Shown here: one piece after another, positions 58,780 through 64,000 of the stretch
How positions within the stretch are numbered: the first letter of the stretch is position 1
Layout of the letters: every line of letters begins with the position of its first letter
Translations under genes and position numbers: made by a program
Assembly (NCBI GenBank): GCA_025201375.1
Contig: JAIWZP010000069.1
Coordinates: 62,001 to 126,000, forward strand
Source of the DNA: Gongronella butleri
Taxonomy: Eukaryota; Mucoromycota; Mucoromycetes; Mucorales; Cunninghamellaceae
DNA length: 64,000 nucleotides
Direction of reading: 5' to 3'
Notes under the pieces: model-generated
Database searches by the model: none
The model's input: the letters and a program-made list of their open reading frames with translations, nothing else
What the model was told of the DNA's origin: nothing

Positions 58780-59510
58780 CTCTTACTTTTGGCGTTCGAA
58801 TTGCTGGACGGCGTGCGATCATGATTTTCAAAATCGAGGATTTTCCAAGGGGTGCAGTCGAGGATTTTCAAATCGCCAAATTTAGGTCCTCGGATTGCTG
58901 CGCCCTTCATACATATGGTGAGCACGCTCCATTTACCAACAGAAATGCAATAAAACGCAGGGGTCCATTGGCTGGTTTCGTCGTAAAATGCATTTGAGGC
59001 CGTATTTTCAGGTCAAGGGCACCTCAGCGAAAAATGCTTCAATCTTGATGAAACGCACACCATTAAAGCAACTGTGGCTCATTGCGTATGTGGACATCTG
59101 TGATCAATCAAAAAAATAATTTTTTGGCAACTTTGACGCGGTTTCAAAATCATTATTATTTTTCGACGCGTGATAAAGCGCGTCAAACGTCGAGTTGCAC
59201 GCGCCAATTCCTAATCAAATTCATGTGCCTGGAGTCTGTCTTTCTAATGGACGCGTCGGCGTGGCTTTATCGACGCGTTCTTCTCGTGCAATTCGCCTTT
59301 GAAATTAAATCCAAAATTGCCCATTGGTCGTCGACACACAGATGCATCACACTCTTTTTTGGCATTTTCCGTGGTTTCTCCCACTGCGATGTATTTTGAT
59401 GCAAGTTTGGCAGGAATAGGGAGACTCATTTTTTCCATTTTGGTTTTGGGCACTCGCCACGACTAAATTTTGATTTGTTGGTGACTCGCCCCCAAGAGCT
59501 GCAAGCTAGG
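58780..59510 (+). repeat. Dispersed repeat family 1, copy 3
   Basis: Same block order as copies 1 and 2: TTTTCCAAGGGGTGCAGTCG and GAGGATTTT (58841-58869), TTTCGACGCGTGATAAAGCG (59160-59179), CCTAATCAAATTCATGTGCC (59210-59229) and AAGTTTGGCAGGAATAGGGA (59403-59422). The frame IFKIEDFPRGAVEDF (from about 58825) matches IFKIDVFPRGAVEDL in copy 1. Similarity probably extends left to about 58640 and right to about 59690. Confidence 0.7.
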
Positions 59511-59689
59511 TTCTGCTCGTATTTTCCAGGGTTTCCAGGTCACCATTTCGCACTGGGATGCTTTTCGAGGCACGGGCTGCTTGATTGGCGAGTTTCATAT
59601 GCAAAGTCTTTAAAACTAAAGACATTTAAGCTCTTTTCTTTGGAACTCTTTCAGATGGACCCAAATTTCATACAATGACGTTGATTGGA

Positions 59690-60008
59690 CTGTAAAAGCA
59701 TTGTGAAAAATTTGAGAGCGATTGAGTCATCGGAAAAGAACATCGCGGCCAAAAATCCAAGAATGCACAAAAACGAACGTTTCAACCAAACCTTATTATT
59801 TTACGCGCTCTTTTATGCCTGATTCAGCATGATGCACTGCTGTGGATTGACAAGTGTTTTCATTGAGCAATATATTTGTATATTTAGGAAAAAAAAGAGA
59901 CTATGATACATTTGCAATGGAGATCAAAGGGGGGGATATTAGTTTGGGTGAATGTTTTTTTTTCTATGATCGACAATGTGAGAAGAATGTAAAAACGGGC
60001 GGGTGGAG
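59690..60008. other. Non-coding DNA and 3' flank of the MAP kinase gene
   Basis: AT-rich sequence between repeat copy 3 and the stop codon at 60009; nothing else was recognised. Confidence 0.4.
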
Positions 60009-62003
60009 CTACCATTCGAGGCTGAGATGGCGCTCAATGGCATGGACATCTGCGGCGGAGGGGTCGAGGAGGCGGCGATGCGGGTCAATTTGGATACTAT
60101 CGTCGCTGTGCATTGCTTGGCGGTCGTCCTCATCCATGTCTTCTGGTTCGCCAACGAATTGATGGTGTCCCATGATGGTGGTGGGTGGGTGGGCGTCGAC
60201 TTGGTGGAAAAGAGGAATTTCGTGGCCCATTTGCATTGCGGCGAGTGCCTGTTGCTGTGCCTCGGTGGCATTGAGCGAGCGGGGAGTTGAGATGGCGCTG
60301 CCTGTGTAGCGTCGCGTGGGTTTGTGTGGAGAAAGACACGCGGTATCCATGTCCTCGTCTGGCGTTGCCTGGGCCGATGCATATAAAACGGCGTCTTGGT
60401 ACAAATACGGATTGCGTGTTGTTGCTGCTGGCTGGTTGGCTTGTGTGTGGATGATGTGTTGGTGGTGCCTTGCGGCTGCCGTTGGGAACAAAACGTCCTG
60501 ATTCATGCTTCTTGCGGCTTGTGCTGGCTTTTTCGGGTCGGCGGTGGCCACAATGGCTCGTGATGCGGGCGCCTGCGCGGCGCCTGCGCCGGTGGCAAGT
60601 TCTTCGCGGTTGGTTGGCGTCGGGATGGCAGCCGACGGCATGTTGCGTCGCTTAATATCCATAAACTCGTCAATGATGGCTTTTCTTAGCATTTGCTCGT
60701 CCTGAATGTGCTCAAAGCTGTCGAAATCAAAGTCCACGGGGCATGTGCGCTCGTCGAGGGGGTCGCGCATCTCGGCCACGTACGCGTGGTGCATGGCTTG
60801 CGTGGCGGTCAATCGCTTCGCAGGGTCCAGCTGCAAAAGGGACACGAGCAAATCAATCCCATCCTCGGGGCACTGCGGGAACAATTGCGCGAAATCAATG
60901 CTTGTTGCTGCGGGCGGCTCGCCGTCGGCATTGCGCAATTGTCGAATATAGTCCATCACGCCCTCGGTCGTGCCCTGATCCCAAAATGACGTGTCTTCAG
61001 GTAAACCCAATATCGCAATGATCCTCTTCAGCTGATCCACATAGTCCGTCCCCTTGAAAAGCACACGCTTGCCCAGCAATTCCGCGAGAATGCACCCGGC
61101 AGACCACATGTCAACTTTTCAAAAAAAAAAAAAGATGAAATGAGCAAAATAAGATCGTTTTTTGTTTTTGTTTTTGGGATCATACTCGCTTTTCCATAGG
61201 ATTGATGACTCAGCATGATCTCGGGCGCGCGGTACCACCGTGTCACGACATAGTGTGTCATGGCCGACACCTTGCCAACCGACGCGTCAGGCACCAGACT
61301 GCGCGCCATGCCAAAATCACATATCCTAATCGAGCAATTCTCGTTGACAAGAATGTTGGATGGCTTGAGATCGCGATGCAGCACCTGCAAATCAAAGAAA
61401 GCGGGCGTGTGAGCGTGTTTTTTTTGGGGGGGGTGGGATAAACCTGGTTCCAAATGGCTTACATTAGCGCTGTGCATGTAATGCAAGGCGGAAAAGATCT
61501 GATACATGAACCAGCGGTAGTGGACCGGCTCCAATGGCACATTTGCGTGAATGACATCGTGCATCGTCGTGTCGCAGCATTCGAGCACCAGGTAAATCTC
61601 ATTGAATGACGCCACATTGACAATATCGATGTCTTTTAGCCCCACAATGTTTGTGTGGCCCGTCAGGTGTCGGAGCAGCTTAATCTCGCGCAAACACCTC
61701 TTGGTCAGAAGCTTGCGGTCAAAAATACGAAAACATTTCTTGATAGCGACAACTGGGAAAAGGAAAAGAAAAAAAAAAAAAAAAAAAGAGAAATATGCGT
61801 AAAAGGGGGTGAGAAAAAAAGGGACTTGCGCGTCAACAAGAAAGAATTCACTTACACTCCTTTGTATGTGTGTCAATAGCGCTGACGACGGTGCCGTAGG
61901 AGCCTGCACCGACCTTGCGTATGACGCGATAACGCTGTTTTATCATGAATTCCTGGTCGTGGTCAAGCGCAAGGGCATAAAAGGTATCGTCGGGCGCAGC
62001 CAT
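60009..62003 (-). CDS. MAP kinase, Slt2/ERK-like, with a Thr-His-Tyr activation motif
   Basis: Four exons, about 580 aa. Start MAAPDDTFYALALDHDQEF at 62003. The kinase domain has a glycine loop VGAGSYGTVVSA, catalytic Lys in VAIKKCF, HRDLKPSN, CDFGMAR, and the activation loop AMTHYVVTRWYRAPE. WSAGCILAEL and DYVDQLKRIIAILGLP follow. Best resemblance by motif is fungal Slt2/Mpk1 (KLLTKRCLREIKLLRHLTGH; LHYMHSANVLHRDLKPSN; MLSHQSYGK). Fungal Slt2 and ERK kinases carry TEY and Hog1 carries TGY; here the dual-phosphorylation site is THY. DFG is followed by Met rather than Leu. A Gln/Ala/His-rich tail of about 200 residues follows the kinase domain and could hold regulatory or docking sites. Confidence 0.9.
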
Positions 62004-62242
62004 AGTTAAGTTGAACCAGGTGACGACGATGAAAGGGAGGAAAAGAGGCGAAAGAAAGGAACACAAAAGCAAAAAAAAGAGCGCAATAAAAAAGAGCCCT
62101 CGGCCCAGCTCGCCAAAAAAGAAAAGGCAACAGTTGCCTTTTGGGGCTCGGGCCCTGGAAAGCGGGCCAAAAAGGTCGTAGGAAAGCCCCAGCCCGCCCG
62201 CCTCCTTTCTTTTTTTTTCTCCTCCTTTTCGTTTCTCACCCC

Positions 62243-63273
62243 ATGGCCAACAACAAAGACGACGACTTTGCAAAGCGCGTAGCCAATTTGAAAGGAGAAC
62301 TCGCGCCTCTTCCCTCCGAGTGAGCCCCAATTTGCCCCATTTTGATGGACTGCGCGCGCCCTTGCTAATTATCCTTTTTATCGTTTTCTTTAGTGCTGAG
62401 CTCGCTTCGCGGTTTGAGCACGTCTTTTCGTCGGCGCCGACCGCGGCGGACCGCTCGTACGATCTCACAATAGGCGAGGATGAGGTAAGAATCCGCCATG
62501 ACCAAATTGGGCAAACCCATGGAAAGCGAAAATGCGGAAAAGATGCAGGGGGAGGAAGGGGGGCAATCAGGGGGACGCGCTGTTGATCTAGGAGTCTTAG
62601 AGGGCGTCTCATCAAATCCAAGTAGGTGGATCGACTGCTGGCCGAGGTCAAATTGGACGGCGAAAGTGACGAGGACGATGACTACCTTGCCGACATTCTC
62701 TCTGAGCGGTCAATTGAGCCATCCATGCGCACGCACCCGTCGTCCCATCATCTCGATGCCGTCCAGGCCGCGTTTCTCGACAATCACGTCGATCCGAGCC
62801 CAGACGACACCCATGAATTACTCAATCAGATCAAAGATCAGGTGGCCGTCGAGTCCAAATACGAAAAGGTTCTCAAAACTCAGGACGACGATATGGAAAA
62901 GCGCTATCTTGCTCTAAAAAGCACAAAATTGCCCGACAACATCCTTGCAGAGCCATCCAAGTTTCATGGACCGCGTGGATCTGTGCCAAAGCCCTTGGAA
63001 GTCAATGATCTTTATGATGAGGTCGACGATTGGTGCTGTAAGAGCGTCGAAATGGCGGGAAAAAAGAAAAAAAAAGGGGGGGAGATTCACACGTCTTTTT
63101 ATATTTTGTCATAGGCATTTGCAACGATGACGCGACCCTCGAGTGTGCCGATTGCGACAAGGACAAATTCTGTCGCCAGTGCTTCCATGAGACGCATCTC
63201 AGCGACGATGCCGATTATGGATTTAACAGGCACATGGTGAAAACATATACCCCCATGGCGCGACGCGCCTAAA
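62243..63273 (+). CDS. B-box-type zinc-finger protein (ANCHR/ZFYVE19-like)
   Basis: Four exons, about 270 aa. It begins MANNKDDDFAKRVANLKGEL. Short conserved segments (ELASRFEHVFSS, DLTIGEDEVDRLLAEVKL) precede an acidic stretch (DGESDEDDDYLADIL). The C-terminus holds a B-box-like zinc site, CCICNDDATLECADCDKD followed by FCRQCFHETHLSDDADY and FNRHMVKTYTP. This domain order resembles ZFYVE19/ANCHR proteins, which delay abscission at cytokinesis in animals; the fungal role is unknown. It starts 239 bp from the divergent MAP kinase gene, so both probably share one promoter region. Confidence 0.75.
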
Positions 63274-63479
63274 AGCGCGTGTTTTGGCCGTGTCACTCCA
63301 TTCTGACACGCTCGGATGCGCCCTGACGTGTCAATTGCATGCATTAGCACACCTCACATCATACCACCCATTAAAAATCAATCTCAACAACAGGCGCGAC
63401 GCGTCATTTTAGTTAATTTTTTAATTTATTCTTGATCCATCCCTCGAAACATGGCACGTACGTCGGGTGTCGAGCGCGT

Positions 63480-64000
63480 TTATGAGTAGAACCTGCGTGA
63501 AAAATCAAAATAAAGTGTCAGACCCGCGATTTTTTCTTCTTTTTTCTGTTTTTTTACTTACTTTTTGTTGATAAAGTAGATGAGCAGATTCAAATTTACC
63601 TTGACGGCGCCATCAATGAGTGCAATGATGTACACGCCTTCGAACTGGCTCTGTAGCAAGTCTTCGTAATGCAAATCGAGCCTAATGACGGTGGCATTTT
63701 GCAATGTCTTTGCAACGGTATCCATGACGTGCCGTTCTTCCTGGGGCACGTGTTTCCAGCCCTGGTAGCTGGCCTCCACGGTGATGATGCCAGGCTCGGC
63801 CATAGAAAATACCATGGCGATCTTTTCGTATTGTGAGCGCTTGACACCGGCGTATTTCAAGTCGACAAGGATCTTGCGATCGTGCAATTGCTTGGCCGTG
63901 TAGCAATACGTCCCAAAGCGCGGTACAGGCAAGCCCGCTTTGCTGATGCCGCGCAAATGGTAGTATTGGCGCGTAAACAGGGCGGCTTTGGGCTTTTTTG
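63480..64000 (-). CDS. IQGAP/Ras-GAP-type protein, C-terminal RasGAP_C domain (partial)
   Basis: The 3' end of a gene that runs off the right edge. The visible part starts KKPKAALFTRQYYHLRGISK and continues with FGTYCYTAKQLHDRKILVDL, KIAMVFSMAEPGIITVEASY, LHYEDLLQSQFEGVYIIALI and KVNLNLLIYFINKKFYS-stop. This is the RasGAP C-terminal domain that ends IQGAPs (S. pombe Rng2, yeast Iqg1) and Ira/Sar1/Gap1-type proteins. The ending LIYFINKKFYS, after a final short intron, matches the family. Rng2-like proteins organise the cytokinetic ring. Which subfamily applies cannot be told without the upstream GAP and IQ regions. Confidence 0.85.

Overview
The window is nuclear DNA from a filamentous fungus, most likely an early-diverging (Mucoromycota-like) lineage. 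This placement is inferred, not proven. Genes carry many short GT-AG introns full of long T runs. Several proteins are typically fungal: a Zn2Cys6 regulator, an Slt2-like MAP kinase, an Eaf7-like NuA4 subunit, a PPN1-type endopolyphosphatase and a delta-12 desaturase. A mitochondrial ClpP and a four-helix membrane protein of a type I associate with Mucorales point to a basal lineage. No operons, tRNA, rRNA, CRISPR arrays or viral genes were seen.

Layout. 0.5-6.1 kb: two membrane proteins (minus) and a SET/MYND protein (plus). 6.1-9.1 kb: non-coding, with copy 1 of a dispersed repeat. 9.1-15.4 kb: P5A ATPase SPF1 (13 exons) and a tiny zinc-ribbon-like gene. 16-19 kb: ClpP and RRP15 (minus). 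19.2-25.5 kb: a repeat block holding a decayed PiggyBac-like transposase, interrupted by a 1-kb foldback element and a 0.4-kb MITE and followed by tandem about 500-bp repeats. 25.8-29 kb: an SLC45-type sugar symporter and a cysteine-rich secreted peptide (minus). 29.8-34.9 kb: two tandem aldehyde dehydrogenases. 35-36 kb: repeat copy 2. 36.4-43.3 kb: MYST acetyltransferase (Esa1/KAT5), a WRKY-like zinc-finger regulator and a Zn2Cys6 regulator. 44-47.1 kb: endopolyphosphatase and rhomboid protease. 47.3-47.8 kb: a solo copy of the tandem repeat. 47.9-54.8 kb: Ap4A phosphorylase (minus), Eaf7, delta-12 desaturase and tubulin cofactor E (plus). 55.6-58 kb: a secreted DUF1254/DUF1214 protein and a frame-disrupted gene. 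58.8-59.5 kb: repeat copy 3. 60-64 kb: a MAP kinase with a Thr-His-Tyr activation motif (minus), a B-box protein (plus) and the 3' end of an IQGAP/RasGAP-type gene (minus).

The genes are mostly unrelated housekeeping functions. Exceptions are the two tandem aldehyde dehydrogenases, which are clear duplicates, and Esa1 and Eaf7, which are both NuA4 subunits and lie 11 kb apart. The most notable features are the nested transposon structure at 21.2-23.4 kb, the two repeat families of unknown class, the THY-type MAP kinase, the WRKY-like fungal regulator, and microexons and GC-AG introns deduced from reading-frame continuity. Exon borders were read by eye and may be off by a base or two.
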